Below, one piece after another: positions 18,489 to 27,793 of a DNA stretch of 64,000 nucleotides. Numbering within the stretch: position 1 is the stretch's first letter; each line of letters begins with the position of its first letter. The DNA lies in the NCBI GenBank assembly GCA_031266915.1, contig JAISAB010000020.1, positions 1 to 64,000 on the forward strand, read 5' to 3'. The notes beneath the pieces were generated by a model, which had not been told where the DNA came from, ran no database searches, and saw only the letters and a list, made by a program, of their open reading frames with translations. A program made the position numbers and the translations under genes. Source of the stretch: Rickettsiales bacterium. GTDB lineage: Bacteria; Pseudomonadota; Alphaproteobacteria; Rs-D84.

Positions 18489-18703
18489 GTCGCGGAGCGT
18501 TTCCGCGACGGGGTGTAGAAACCTCATCGTATAATTCCAGCCACGGCTGGAGGGCGGAGAATATATTGAATAAACCGCACAATTCTACGAGTTGTTTCTA
18601 ACCTCCGGCCGCTTTTTATAAAGGCGGTTTTTTTGCTTCTGTATAGGAGTACAGAAGCGGTATAGTGTGCATGCGGGGGGCCTCATCAACCCCCCGTTTT
18701 TTT
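18489..18703 (+). ncRNA. Free-standing structured RNA, family copy 4
   Basis: The 5' hairpin GTCGCGGA/TTCCGCGAC (18489-18509) leads into a long-range stem, TAGAAAC with GTTTCTA (near 18516 with 18594-18600). A CCAGCC/GGCTGG hairpin and the core GAATATATTGAATA follow, then a CAATTC/GAGTTG hairpin and a CCGCC-type hairpin with a T run. Two further parts are present only here and in copy 5: a CTTCTGTA/TACAGAAG hairpin (18637-18658) and a terminator CGGGGGG/CCCCCCG with TTTTTTT (18673-18703). No gene follows on this strand. Confidence 0.82.
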
Positions 18704-18746
18704 ATTGGCTCTAAAAAACTCAAAACTCGTCATTTTTACAAACAAT

Positions 18747-18769
18747 AAAACCGCCGTTGCGGCGGTTTT
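18747..18769. terminator. Bidirectional terminator
   Basis: AAAACCGCC / GGCGGTTTT perfect hairpin downstream of the glycosyltransferase gene (minus strand). Confidence 0.7.
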
Positions 18770-18794
18770 CTAAATGCAATCGCAGGCAGTTCGT

Positions 18795-19865
18795 TCAGCG
18801 CTTTTTCTGTTTCAACAACAAGATTCGCCGGGCACGTTCTGCCGAGCTCAAAAGTTCGCCGCCGTTCTCGCAACCGCCGCATCTGTTTTTCATACACCCA
18901 ACGCAGCTGTGCGGCAAATAATCGAACAGAACATCATACGATGTTTTATCGGAAACCACGGAATATTCGCGGATTTGTTTAGCCGTTTGCGCCAATCTGT
19001 GCGCGACGATATTATAGATATGGCTGTTTTCGCCCAGTAATCCGCGAACCTGAAACAACAGATTTGAATAATATGACATTCTGTTCTGGGTGCGTTCAAG
19101 GCGGCGCATAAATTTTTCAGAATGGCGGGACAGCTTCGTCATCGCTGAATCGGCGCGCCGGCGGTACATATAAAACGAACCGTTCGGAACAGTCTTTAAC
19201 ATAATTTTATATTTCTTAACGCTGGCAATCGCATAGGTTGTAATGAAATTAGCGTCTTCGAAATAGGTCAATTCAGGCAGAAAACGAATCTCGTTTTCCC
19301 GGATGACATCGGAACGATACAACGCCGCGCAGCTGCTGATGCGGTTATCCAGAAAATCGATTGCCCGGTTATAGTCGACAACTTTGTCGCTTGATTTTTC
19401 GAACAGCTTGTTAAAGCGCTGGTTGTAAACCGGATAATTATTTGTTTGGCTGGTTACCAGCATGTTTCCAACAGCCATGCCGCAATTTGGATTCGTGTTC
19501 AAAACATCCAGAAAAGATTCCAAATAATGCGTGTCCAGACGTCTGTCGGGAACGCCGCCGATGGTGTCGTCGCCGTCCAAAAACATGATGTTTTTGCCCG
19601 TGGCGTTATCGATGCCGTAATTTCGCGCCTTGGATACGCCCAGGTTGTTTTTATCGCCCAGAACTTTCACAATTTTCGGGTATTTCTTGGAATATTTTTC
19701 CAGTTTTTTGCCGGTACAATCAACACTGCCGTCGTTGACGCAGATAATTTCCTGTTTTTTGATATTTTTCTGCGACAGGACAGAGTGCAAGCAGTCATCA
19801 ATATAATTGCTTATATTGTAACATGGAATAATGACAGAAATATCCGGTTGCGCTGTTTTGGCCAT
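18795..19865 (-). CDS. Family 2 glycosyltransferase with C-terminal Cys cluster
   Basis: A 356-residue GT-A fold glycosyltransferase. The start 'DISVIIPCYNISNYIDDCL' and 'INDGS'-type 'CVNDGSVDCT' are the usual nucleotide-sugar site, with the metal motif 'FLDGDD' about residue 95. It probably transfers a sugar to a cell-surface glycan; donor and acceptor cannot be told. After the catalytic domain come an Arg-rich helical region and a Cys cluster 'CVGCMKNRCGGCENGG' near residue 320, which could bind a metal and is not a standard GT2 feature. It stands alone, not in a polysaccharide cluster. Confidence 0.85.
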   Translation of the reverse strand: MAKTAQPDISVIIPCYNISNYIDDCLHSVLSQKNIKKQEIICVNDGSVDCTGKKLEKYSKKYPKIVKVLGDKNNLGVSKARNYGIDNATGKNIMFLDGDDTIGGVPDRRLDTHYLESFLDVLNTNPNCGMAVGNMLVTSQTNNYPVYNQRFNKLFEKSSDKVVDYNRAIDFLDNRISSCAALYRSDVIRENEIRFLPELTYFEDANFITTYAIASVKKYKIMLKTVPNGSFYMYRRRADSAMTKLSRHSEKFMRRLERTQNRMSYYSNLLFQVRGLLGENSHIYNIVAHRLAQTAKQIREYSVVSDKTSYDVLFDYLPHSCVGCMKNRCGGCENGGELLSSAERARRILLLKQKKR

Positions 19866-20009
19866 AATTAAATCTCTTGTTCTTTATTAATGCTTGAACA
19901 TCAGAGTAAATATAGCCCAAATTAATAAATTGTCAAGTATTCTATTCAGAATTCGGAAAATAATACACATAAATATTAGGATATGAGACACCAGAGGCCA
20001 AGTTATAAC

Positions 20010-20037
20010 AAAACCGCTGTTGCGGCGATTTTTTATT
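20010..20037 (-). terminator. Terminator-like hairpin
   Basis: AACCGC / GCGGCGATT imperfect hairpin with T run at the end of the 20033-20629 gene. Confidence 0.5.
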
Positions 20038-20629
20038 CGTTTTCAAAACCACGTGCTGGAAAAGTGTTATCTGGTTTAGTCGATAGTTCGCCATTTTTTA
20101 TATTATTCGCAGCTAGGTTGAACTTAACCTTATCGCCGTCGTTTATCTGGTTAACGGCAGTCTCGAAATCAGGGAATTCATCAACGGCGGCGCGCATATC
20201 TAAAATGAAATTATTAATGTCTTTCAATTGGTTTTGAATATAAGTTAAAGCAATTTTATGGGTGGATTCCGCCAACTTTGCAATCTCGTTCCGCAATTTT
20301 TCAGGCGTGTTTTCGGGATGCAAGGTATAGGCGGCGAAACCGCGCGAAACAGATTCCCGCACGGATTGGGTCAATTCATCCGCGCCAGTCGCCGGGGTTA
20401 AAAATTTTACATCATCGGTATATTTGGTCAGGTGGGCTTTCAAATTCTTTTTGATATAAGAATAAACGAAAACATCGGCGACGACATCTTGGTTCGCAGT
20501 CACAAAATTTCTGTCTTTGTAATTAACGCTGGGGATTGCCAGGATGCCTTTGCCGGCGGAAACAAGATTCTGCGCCCAAGGGCCGAACGCGCCTTCGTTG
20601 GTTAAATTAAGTGTCACTTGCTGGTTCAT
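20033..20629 (-). CDS. Hypothetical protein
   Basis: A 198-residue soluble protein with no signal peptide, membrane segment or Cys. It starts MNQQVTLNLTNEG and contains a central helical region ('LRNEIAKLAESTHKIALTYI') and an acidic helix before the end. No family recognised. It lies 12 bases downstream of the alkD-like gene on the same strand, making it the last gene of a likely three-gene operon (coiled-coil membrane protein, AlkD-like, this protein). Confidence 0.6.
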   Translation of the reverse strand: MNQQVTLNLTNEGAFGPWAQNLVSAGKGILAIPSVNYKDRNFVTANQDVVADVFVYSYIKKNLKAHLTKYTDDVKFLTPATGADELTQSVRESVSRGFAAYTLHPENTPEKLRNEIAKLAESTHKIALTYIQNQLKDINNFILDMRAAVDEFPDFETAVNQINDGDKVKFNLAANNIKNGELSTKPDNTFPARGFENE

Positions 20630-20641
20630 GATATAACTTTT

Positions 20642-21340
20642 TTACAAGGCCATTGCCTTTTTGCGCATATCGGCGGGCAGTTTCTCGATAGCGTATCTGT
20701 ACGCGGTGCGCGGCATTGTCGCAACGCGCGCGGTGACGAAATCATACACGCGTTTCGGGGCGAATTCGCCGGCGGCCTTCAGCGCCCAGCCGTATCCCTT
20801 TTGAACCATATCGTCGGGGTCGGTCAGCAGTTTTTCCGCGATTTCGAATACGTCGTCGACAAACCGTCCGCGCCGTGCAGACAGTATGAATATCACCGCG
20901 GATGCGCGTCTTACCCAGCGGTTTTTAGACTTGCTCCATTTCTTAATATCGGAAACCAATTCGGGAAATTTCTCGACCAGGGCGTTGACGCTGTGGTTGC
21001 AGAACGTATCGCACTTCGCCCAGTTGTTCACGTATGCGGCCACCCATTTTTCAAAGATTTTAAAATCTGATTTTTCGAAATCTCGGTGTCGCCGGTAACA
21101 AAATTCGCACGCGATACTGAATTCTTCCATATAATCGCTTTTCACCAGGTCATCGCATAATTCAAAGACCTCGGACTTTTTCATTTTGTCGATTTGCGGA
21201 AAATATGCGCGGGCGATTTTGGAGACATCGGCGGACTTGAAACCGTATGTTTTGATTTCTTCTTTGAAAAACCGTTTGGAGGATTCAGCGATTGCAGGGT
21301 CTGCGTTTTTGCGCAATTGCGCGCGAATATCTTTCAGCAT
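20642..21340 (-). CDS. AlkD-like DNA alkylation repair protein (HEAT-repeat fold)
   Basis: A 232-residue protein of the AlkD/AlkC-like DNA alkylation repair family, built of HEAT-like helical repeats that grip DNA containing 3-methyladenine or 7-methylguanine. Matching segments are 'RFFKEEIKTYGFKSADVSKIAR', split by the usual helix turn, 'WAKCDTFCNHSV', 'SKNRWVRRASAVI' and 'DPDDMVQKGYGWALKAAGE'. The Trp, Asp and Arg positions of the substrate groove (W..CD; RRA) are present. Length is normal. The start follows the stop of the upstream coiled-coil gene by 12 bases. Confidence 0.88.
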   Translation of the reverse strand: MLKDIRAQLRKNADPAIAESSKRFFKEEIKTYGFKSADVSKIARAYFPQIDKMKKSEVFELCDDLVKSDYMEEFSIACEFCYRRHRDFEKSDFKIFEKWVAAYVNNWAKCDTFCNHSVNALVEKFPELVSDIKKWSKSKNRWVRRASAVIFILSARRGRFVDDVFEIAEKLLTDPDDMVQKGYGWALKAAGEFAPKRVYDFVTARVATMPRTAYRYAIEKLPADMRKKAMAL

Positions 21341-21352
21341 GTCATATCCTTT

Positions 21353-23260
21353 TTATATATGCGATTTCAACGCAACGTATACCTGGCCCAAATCGGTTTT
21401 CAATAATGTCCCGACCAGCATTTCGGAATTGTCGGATTGTTCGGCCGCGTTCAGTATTTTGCCAAAGCTGCGGGTGAACTGCGTCGCCTGGGAACGAAAC
21501 ACCGTATCGGATTTCAGCAGCTCGCGCACGCGTTTCTTGTCTGCGGCGCCAAGCATCCTGGCCAGCCATTTTGTAAAGATGGTCTTGTCGCCGGCGTGAT
21601 ATTTTTGCCAAACGGCGTCCGGAATTTCGGCGCCGGTGCTGCGCGTCAGGTCCAAAGATTGCTCGTGTATTTTTTCCATCAGCTTTTCGCTTTGCCTGAT
21701 AAAATCCGCGCTGCTGATGCGGCCGTACGACGCGCTGGGGGTTGCCTTGATGGCCTCCATCGGGGCGGTCGCGCGCGCGACCATCATCTGTTTGTTCAAT
21801 GTCTGCATGGTGTTCACGGCCTTGGCATAATCGGACATCAGGTCAATCATCTGCTGGCGCGACTGGCCCGACAGACTTTCCAGTTTGACCGAAGATTCCG
21901 ACATGCTCGACATGGATTCGGTCACGGTCTGTTTCAGCAGATGTATTTTTTCATTCATGGCCGCTACAATCTTTTCCATATTTTCAGCCATATCGACCGA
22001 GCCCTTGGACAAATCGGGCAGGGCCGCGTAATACTTTTCAATCAGTTCGGACAAAGGCTGCAGCTGGGCCGTTGTTTTGGCCGACATTTTAATCAGATTC
22101 GCGGACTGACCGGACAGCTGGGTGTGCGCGGTATTCATTTCCATCAGCGTTTCGCGCACGCCGGTGGCCATCGCGCGCACAGATTCCGAGAACGCGCCCG
22201 CCGCCGTCCGCGTGTTTTCCAGCGTGACGTTTGCAACGCCCGAGACTGTTTTCAGCTCGCCTACGACACCGGTTGCGAATTCCTTGATTTCACCGTTGAA
22301 CCGATTGGTCAGCCCGGCCAGTTCGTTCGACACGTTTCGCACAGAGCCCTCGGTCGTCATCGCCGATGACATCAGGGCCTCGACGGCCTCGACCAGTTTT
22401 CTGACCTGCTTTTCGATAGAGCTTTCCGCCAAACGAACCTGGCCGCCGACAACATTCGCCGTATTCGTCAGGGTGTTCATCTGATTGTTCAGCAGCGTTT
22501 TGGATTGCTTGGTAAACGTGTCCATCTTTTGTATCTGGGAACCCAGCAGCTTGTCGTTATGTTCCATCAGTTTTTCATAATCGGTGGCGGCGGTTTTGAC
22601 ATTGTCGAATCCGTCCGCGGTCGATTGGGCCAGGGCACTCAATTGCTGCCGCATGTTGCCGGATTCGTCGGCCATTGATTTTATCTGGGAAACATTGTCT
22701 TCGACATCAGAGCGCAACTGTTCTGACAGCGTTTTTCCGGATTCAATCCAGCTGTCAATCTGGTTCTGAACCTTGGTCGTCTGTTCCAAAGTTTCCTGAG
22801 AAGTCGTGTCAATACGGTTCAACAAGTCGTTGACACGGCTTGTAAATTTATCAGTGGATTCATCGACCTCGCGCCATCCGGTCGACCCGACGATATTCTG
22901 CAGGGTCATCACGGTGTTTTCCAGACGCTGGGACATCGTCGCAATCTTTTTGGTCGCGTCGTCGGCCAGCGTGACCAGATTGATATTCTGAATGGATAGG
23001 TCTTTTTTCATCGCGGCCGCCGTTTCAAGCTGCGCCGCCAGGGTTTCCTGCATGGTCTTGAAACCGTCGTCAATCTTTTGGATTTCGTCCGCCAGAATTG
23101 TCTGCAGCACGCGCGAAGCGTCCATGATTTTCGCGCGTTCGGGCTTGGTCAGCAGCAGCAGCAGCGATTCCATCACTTTCTGCGACCGGCGCGAAATAAA
23201 AAACACCACCGCCAATGCCGCCGCCAGGGCGACGCCAAAAATTATCAAAATCGTCTGCAT
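21353..23260 (-). CDS. Large coiled-coil protein with N-terminal membrane anchor
   Basis: A 635-residue protein with one N-terminal transmembrane helix ('IIFGVALAAALAVVFFI') followed by ~500 residues of mostly coiled coil, rich in Thr, Ser, Gln and Leu, and a compact C-terminal domain from about residue 530 ('IPDAVWQKYHAGDKTIFTKW'). The coil resembles methyl-accepting or apolipoprotein-type helices only in composition; no chemoreceptor hairpin signature is seen. It probably forms a long cytoplasmic rod tethered to the inner membrane. No family that I can name. It is first of the likely operon with the AlkD-like gene. Confidence 0.65.
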   Translation of the reverse strand: MQTILIIFGVALAAALAVVFFISRRSQKVMESLLLLLTKPERAKIMDASRVLQTILADEIQKIDDGFKTMQETLAAQLETAAAMKKDLSIQNINLVTLADDATKKIATMSQRLENTVMTLQNIVGSTGWREVDESTDKFTSRVNDLLNRIDTTSQETLEQTTKVQNQIDSWIESGKTLSEQLRSDVEDNVSQIKSMADESGNMRQQLSALAQSTADGFDNVKTAATDYEKLMEHNDKLLGSQIQKMDTFTKQSKTLLNNQMNTLTNTANVVGGQVRLAESSIEKQVRKLVEAVEALMSSAMTTEGSVRNVSNELAGLTNRFNGEIKEFATGVVGELKTVSGVANVTLENTRTAAGAFSESVRAMATGVRETLMEMNTAHTQLSGQSANLIKMSAKTTAQLQPLSELIEKYYAALPDLSKGSVDMAENMEKIVAAMNEKIHLLKQTVTESMSSMSESSVKLESLSGQSRQQMIDLMSDYAKAVNTMQTLNKQMMVARATAPMEAIKATPSASYGRISSADFIRQSEKLMEKIHEQSLDLTRSTGAEIPDAVWQKYHAGDKTIFTKWLARMLGAADKKRVRELLKSDTVFRSQATQFTRSFGKILNAAEQSDNSEMLVGTLLKTDLGQVYVALKSHI

Positions 23261-23342
23261 AATATAGCTCTCTTTTTTCTTACCTGTCAGGTTAGAGAAA
23301 ATTAACCGCCAAGTCCACTGTTATTTGCTGCCTTCCGAACTT

Positions 23343-23885
23343 TTATTTAATATCGTCTCTTATTTTAGAATACAAATAGTCGTCGAGGAAAGTTCCCTTG
23401 CGCACATAAAAAAATCTTTTGCGCATAACGCCTTCGTGTTTGAATCCGCAGCGCACCGCAACACCGATGCTCTTGAGGTTTTCCACGCAGCATGTCAGCT
23501 GCATACGGTTGCCGCCGCGGGCGAAAAATTCATCCGCAAATAAATTCAATGCCTCCGTCATCAAGCCGTTGCCAGTTGCGGATGTAGCCAAAGCAAAGTA
23601 AAGACTGACCCATTTGTCGCGCTCGTTCCACATTTCAAAACCAAAATATCCGATGAATTGCCCGTCGCGGTAAATTCCATATGTTTTACTGTCATCAGAT
23701 TTATCAATACGTTCAAGAAATTCCAAAATATCTTTTGCGGAATCAAAATATAGGTTATCAAATTCCAATATATTATCTTGGTTTTCCGTAAGAAACTTAT
23801 AGTATATTTCCGCATTGTCCGGCGATGCAGCCAAAGAACGCAACTCGACCCGCGGTCCTATTATAATATCTGAAAATGGTTTCAT
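23343..23885 (-). CDS. GNAT acetyltransferase, RimJ/RimL type
   Basis: A 180-residue GNAT protein using acetyl-CoA to acylate an amine. Order of features: 'IIGPRVELRSLAASPDNAEI' at the start (the RimJ/L-type 'l.LR....D'), 'IYRDGQFIGYFGFEMW' strand pair, 'FALATSATGNGLMTEALN' as the acetyl-CoA loop (family consensus Q/RxxGxG/A), and 'CCVENLKSIGVAVRCGFKHEG', where 'N..S..v..k.GF' is a strong RimJ/L signature. Substrate, whether ribosomal protein N-terminus or small molecule, cannot be told. Confidence 0.85.
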   Translation of the reverse strand: MKPFSDIIIGPRVELRSLAASPDNAEIYYKFLTENQDNILEFDNLYFDSAKDILEFLERIDKSDDSKTYGIYRDGQFIGYFGFEMWNERDKWVSLYFALATSATGNGLMTEALNLFADEFFARGGNRMQLTCCVENLKSIGVAVRCGFKHEGVMRKRFFYVRKGTFLDDYLYSKIRDDIK

Positions 23886-23970
23886 TTTAAATCCTTTTTT
23901 TTACTCGCTGCTGATTGATTTTGCCACAAATAATGATAGAATACCCGCAACGAACAAAGCAACATAAAAA

Positions 23971-25623
23971 ATGTCAAACAAGCAATCACTTTCGCCGGAA
24001 CAGGACCGGGCCGCGAATCCAGCCGAAAACGTCTGGGTCCAGGCCAATGCCGGCACAGGCAAGACCAGTGTCCTGGTCCAGCGCCTGCTGCGGATATTGT
24101 TCCGTAATTCCCCTTCGCTGGCGAAACCGCTCTGGCCGACGGAGGTGGACGGGATAGTGGAAACGCCTGCGCTCTGCGCTCTGCGCTCTGCGACCTCTAA
24201 AACCGGCATTCTGTGTCTTACTTATACTAATGCTGGCGCGAGCGAGATGCGCAACCGCATCCTGGCCGCACTGCGTGATTGGGCGATGGCGGACGATGCG
24301 CGTCTGCGCGATATGCTGGTCGGGATTTCGGAAAACACGTCGCCCAATGACACAGACCTGGGGCGCGCGCGCGCAATCTTTTACACATACATTGACAATC
24401 CTGATATATTGAAGATTAAAACCATCCATGGTTTTTGCGAGGAAATTCTACGCCGTTTTCCGATGGAGGCCGGCGTCTCGCCGGCATGGAATCTGGTGTC
24501 GGATTCTAATCAGAAAATACTGCTGGCCGACGCATTTCATCGGCTGATTAACACACCGGATACGGGGGCGGGGCAATCCGGTCAAATCGCCGACGCTTTT
24601 GCCCATATTGTGGAACGCATATCGGAGCACTCTTTTGACGAACTTTTGGGCAGCCTGACCACCCAATACAGACAGTTTTTCCAAGTTAATAGTGTTTCTA
24701 GTTATAGGAAATACTTCATTGATACGATTAGATATTTTTTAAATCTTGATTTGCCGGTTCAGACGGATATTTCTACAGAAAAGCTGCAAAATATCATCAA
24801 AAGCACCCAAGATGACATAAACTCATCGAAAAAGCCGGCGGCATACCTGTTAAATATTGTGAACTTAACCAAACAATTTATTGATAAAACAATAGATTTT
24901 GAAGAATATAAAAATGCTTATCTGACCGCTTCGGACGCCAAAATTGTGAACATCGGTAAAAAGGATTACCTGGCCGACGAACAAGACCGTGTTCACAGAT
25001 TAAACCAGCGCCGACTGGACGAGCAGATTTTCGCCGACACGGTCGCGCTGTTTGATTTGTCGGCGGCATTCGCAAAAACATACAAAGACATCAAGGCCGA
25101 AAGAAACCTTTTGGACTTCGACGACTTGATTCTATATACGCGGAAACTATTCTCAAAACCCGACAGCATGGGGTGGGTTTTATCGCAGCTTGATTTGTCA
25201 TTATCGCATATACTTGTCGACGAGGCCCAGGACACATCGCCAGAACAATGGGATATTCTTCGCATGCTGTCGGGCGATTTTTTTGTGGCCGGCGACACCA
25301 GGGGCGCGGCGCGGTCGCTGTTTGTCGTGGGCGATACCAAGCAATCAATATACGGATTCCAGGGCGCGGACCCGTCGGCTTTTTCAGACAGCCGCGAACA
25401 AATCGCCGCGCAGATACGCAATAATCTGCGTGTAATCGCGGAAATTCCGCTGACGCAGAGTTTTCGCTCGACCGAGTCGATTCTGCGGGCTGTGGATCAT
25501 TTTTTCGAAAATCCAAACATTCGCGATTTCGCAGGATTCATTAACAACGACCATAAATGCTTTCGCAAGGATGCGCCCGGACTGGTGGAAATTCACAAAT
25601 TGGTATCCAAGGAATCCGACTGA
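23971..25623 (+). pseudogene. addA: addA, N-terminal fragment (UvrD-type helicase)
   Basis: 550 residues of an AddA-type helicase-nuclease, which with AddB processes double-strand breaks. Seen: Q motif and Walker A 'VQANAGTGKTSVL', 'CLTYTNAGASEMRNRI' (motif Ia), 'KTIHGFCEEILRRF', DExQ box 'ILVDEAQDTS', 'VVGDTKQSIYGFQGAD' and 'LTQSFRSTESIL'. The frame stops at a TGA (25621) just after 'VEIHKLVSKESD', where the intact protein should continue into the next fragment. Between motifs I and Ia is a ~30-residue low-complexity insert ('ETPALCALRSATSK') written in the GCTCTGC repeat. No addB lies nearby. Probably inactive unless the halves assemble. Confidence 0.85.
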
Positions 25624-26082
25624 GCACACGCAGCCTTTCCATCAGGCGCAATTTTTTAATTACCTTTGCATAAACACTCAATCGGTAGGAATATATTTCT
25701 CACGCTGCGTTTCGCCGTATATAAAAATATCCATCCGCCCATGGATTTATCCCCTGAATATCCGCCAATGAACGAATATGTGAATCGCGGCAATCCACAG
25801 ACGTATGCAAACATATATAATCTTGTACAACACTTAGAAAGCATGGGTTTATTAGTATTTTTTATATCATGAAAATTGTTATTTTTTGTTCTATTAAATC
25901 ATGATGTTATCCGCCCGCCGTCCATGGTACGGCACAATGTAAATTTCCGCCGTTTCAGCACAAAGAATTTTTTCATAAATGCTTTCATAATGGGCAATCG
26001 TGTGTTAAGATTAATAATAAGAAACAGCAAAAGTCATAATATATGAAAACGAACCGTTTTTATTTTTTTACGCAGTAAAATC
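25624..26082. other. AT-rich insertion splitting addA
   Basis: About 460 bases that separate two parts of one protein. No transposase, integrase, clear terminal inverted repeat or target duplication is visible. Two short protein-like stretches occur: plus strand around 25740-25840 ('YPPMNEYVNRGNPQTYANIY') and minus strand around 25905-26010 ('CAETAEIYIVPYHGRRADNI'), possibly remnants of other genes. Confidence 0.6.
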
Positions 26083-27210
26083 ATGACAACGATGAATGAC
26101 GAAAACATAACCATTTTGCCAAAACAAAAATCCGCGGCGTCGGCACGCAGGGAATATGTCCGCAATATCGCGGACAAGATTCAATCGCTGATTTTGAATG
26201 AAAATTTTTCCTCCGCGGACATCATGGTTCTGGTGCAAAGGCGCAGGCCTTTCGCACCGATTTTGGTCAATGAATTGAAATCGCGCGGCGTCGATGTCGC
26301 AGGCAGCGACCGGATTGTTCTGCCGGATTTTCCGGCCGTCCGAGACTTGCTGAACCTGCTGCGTTTCTGTATGAACCCATCCGATGACTACAGTTTGTGC
26401 TGTACTTTAAAAAGTCCTTTTTATCGTCTGAAAGAACCGGATATTTTTAATTTGTGCATGGCACGCGAAAGTGCGCAAAACGACAATGGGGGGCCCATGT
26501 CCGCGTTCGATATTTTGAAAAATCTGCATTCGGAAATTTATTCCGAATTGTCTGAAATTATCGGCTGGTCAGAAACGTTGGCGCCTTATTCCTTCTTCAT
26601 GCAGGTTCTGGATACGAACGAGCATCGTCAAAAAATGATTGCTGCGCTGGGCACGCAAATCATCGACCCGCTGGAAGAATTTCTGACTATATGTCTGGCG
26701 TACGAAAGAACGCGGCCGGGCACATTGAAACATTTCTTGAAATGGTTCATCACCGGCGGCAGCGAGATTAAGCGCGACATGGATGCCTGTGGCGGCGTCC
26801 GCGTCGCGACCGTTCATGGCAGCAAGGGATTAGAGGCGCCCGTCGTCTTCCTTGTCGATACAATCCGAACGCCGCGGGACAAACCTGAAAAAATATTCCC
26901 CGTGGCACCGACACGTAAAAACCGTGACATCGACGCGGAAAAGCCTGGCGCGTGGCTGTGGTGTCCGCAAAAAAAAGGTAGCGAAAATCTGGCTGCTGCT
27001 GCTGATTTGGCGATGAACGCCAAGATTGCCGAATACTATCGCCTGTTGTATGTGGCGATGACGCGCGCACGCGACCGCCTGTACATATACGGCTTTACAA
27101 CGAATAAAAATCCGCCCGATATTGCGTGGCATACCAAGCTGATGGAAATCATGCCGGATATACCCGGCGGCGTGTTCAACGACGATGTTTTCAAGGTTTT
27201 CAATGGCTGA
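26083..27210 (+). pseudogene. addA: addA, middle fragment (helicase C-terminal domain)
   Basis: 375 residues continuing the AddA helicase: 'ENITILPKQKSAASARREY' aligns with the linker that normally follows fragment 1, then 'DIMVLVQRRRPFAPIL', 'VRVATVHGSKGLEAPVVFLVD' (motif V) and 'YRLLYVAMTRARDRLYIYG' (motif VI). The first ATG has no ribosome binding site, consistent with loss of the normal start by insertion rather than a new gene. It ends 'DVFKVFNG' at a TGA that overlaps the ATG of the nuclease fragment as ATGGCTGA. Confidence 0.82.
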
Positions 27211-27649
27211 TAATTTAACGGATTTTCTATCATCGCGAAAAAAGCGAAAATTTGCGACTGATTCCGGCAGCGGCGCGCATACGAAAATGCAGCACATTAT
27301 CATCGACGGAGATAGGGAAAAGGGCGATGCGGATTTGATACGAAAGATTAAATTGCGTCCTGAAATACTGCCTTATTTTTCACGAAAAAGCCGGTCTGAG
27401 GTACCAATCGCTGGAAAAATAAACGGTCGAATAATCAGTCGCCGCATCGACCGAATGATTGTTAATAACGACGATAAAACTATCGTCTTTATCGATTACA
27501 AGACAGATTTGGATAAAAATGCGTTCCGCGACAAATACGCGAAACAAATGAGCGAATATTCGCAGCTGTTGAAAAATATTTATCCTGATTATTCGGTCCG
27601 GGGACTTATTTTGTGGTTGCATGATTTCACCGTTGAACAAATTTCTTGA
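27203..27649 (+). pseudogene. addA: addA, C-terminal nuclease fragment
   Basis: The PD-(D/E)xK nuclease end of AddA: 'SRSEVPIAGKINGRIISRRIDRMIV', in which the Glu and the IDR-Asp are seen, 'IVFIDYKTDLDKN' (the D-x-K core), 'QMSEYSQLLKNIYPDYSV' and 'LILWLHDF'. It is in a different frame from the helicase part, starting at ATG 27203 (or 27185), overlapping the helicase stop by eight bases. Either a frameshift split one gene or the nuclease has become a translationally coupled separate protein. Each motif is intact, so decay, if that is what it is, looks recent. Confidence 0.75.
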
Positions 27650-27793
27650 AATCGTAAAAATATAAGATAGCATGATATTATCGAAATTTATAAAGAGGCA
27701 TAAACCGATGAACATAATGTAATTGATTTCAAACAGCCGCACTCGCATTTGCGACGGGTGGCGCATTCAATTATTTATGCAAAAGGTTTTGCC

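Noticed and set aside
18671-18710. Short frames beginning ATGCGGGG (18671) and ATGAACGGGG (43583) in the free-standing RNAs
   Set aside because: The two ATGs read the shared GGGGCCTCATCAACCCC terminator in different frames, so no common peptide is encoded; the sequence is better explained as a terminator.
21437-22369. 310-residue plus-strand frame
   Set aside because: It is antisense to the coiled-coil gene, with His/Gln/Arg-rich composition typical of shadows.
25666-25872. 68-residue frame in the addA insertion as a real gene
   Set aside because: No ribosome binding site, no recognised family, and only the middle looks protein-like; treated as a possible remnant.
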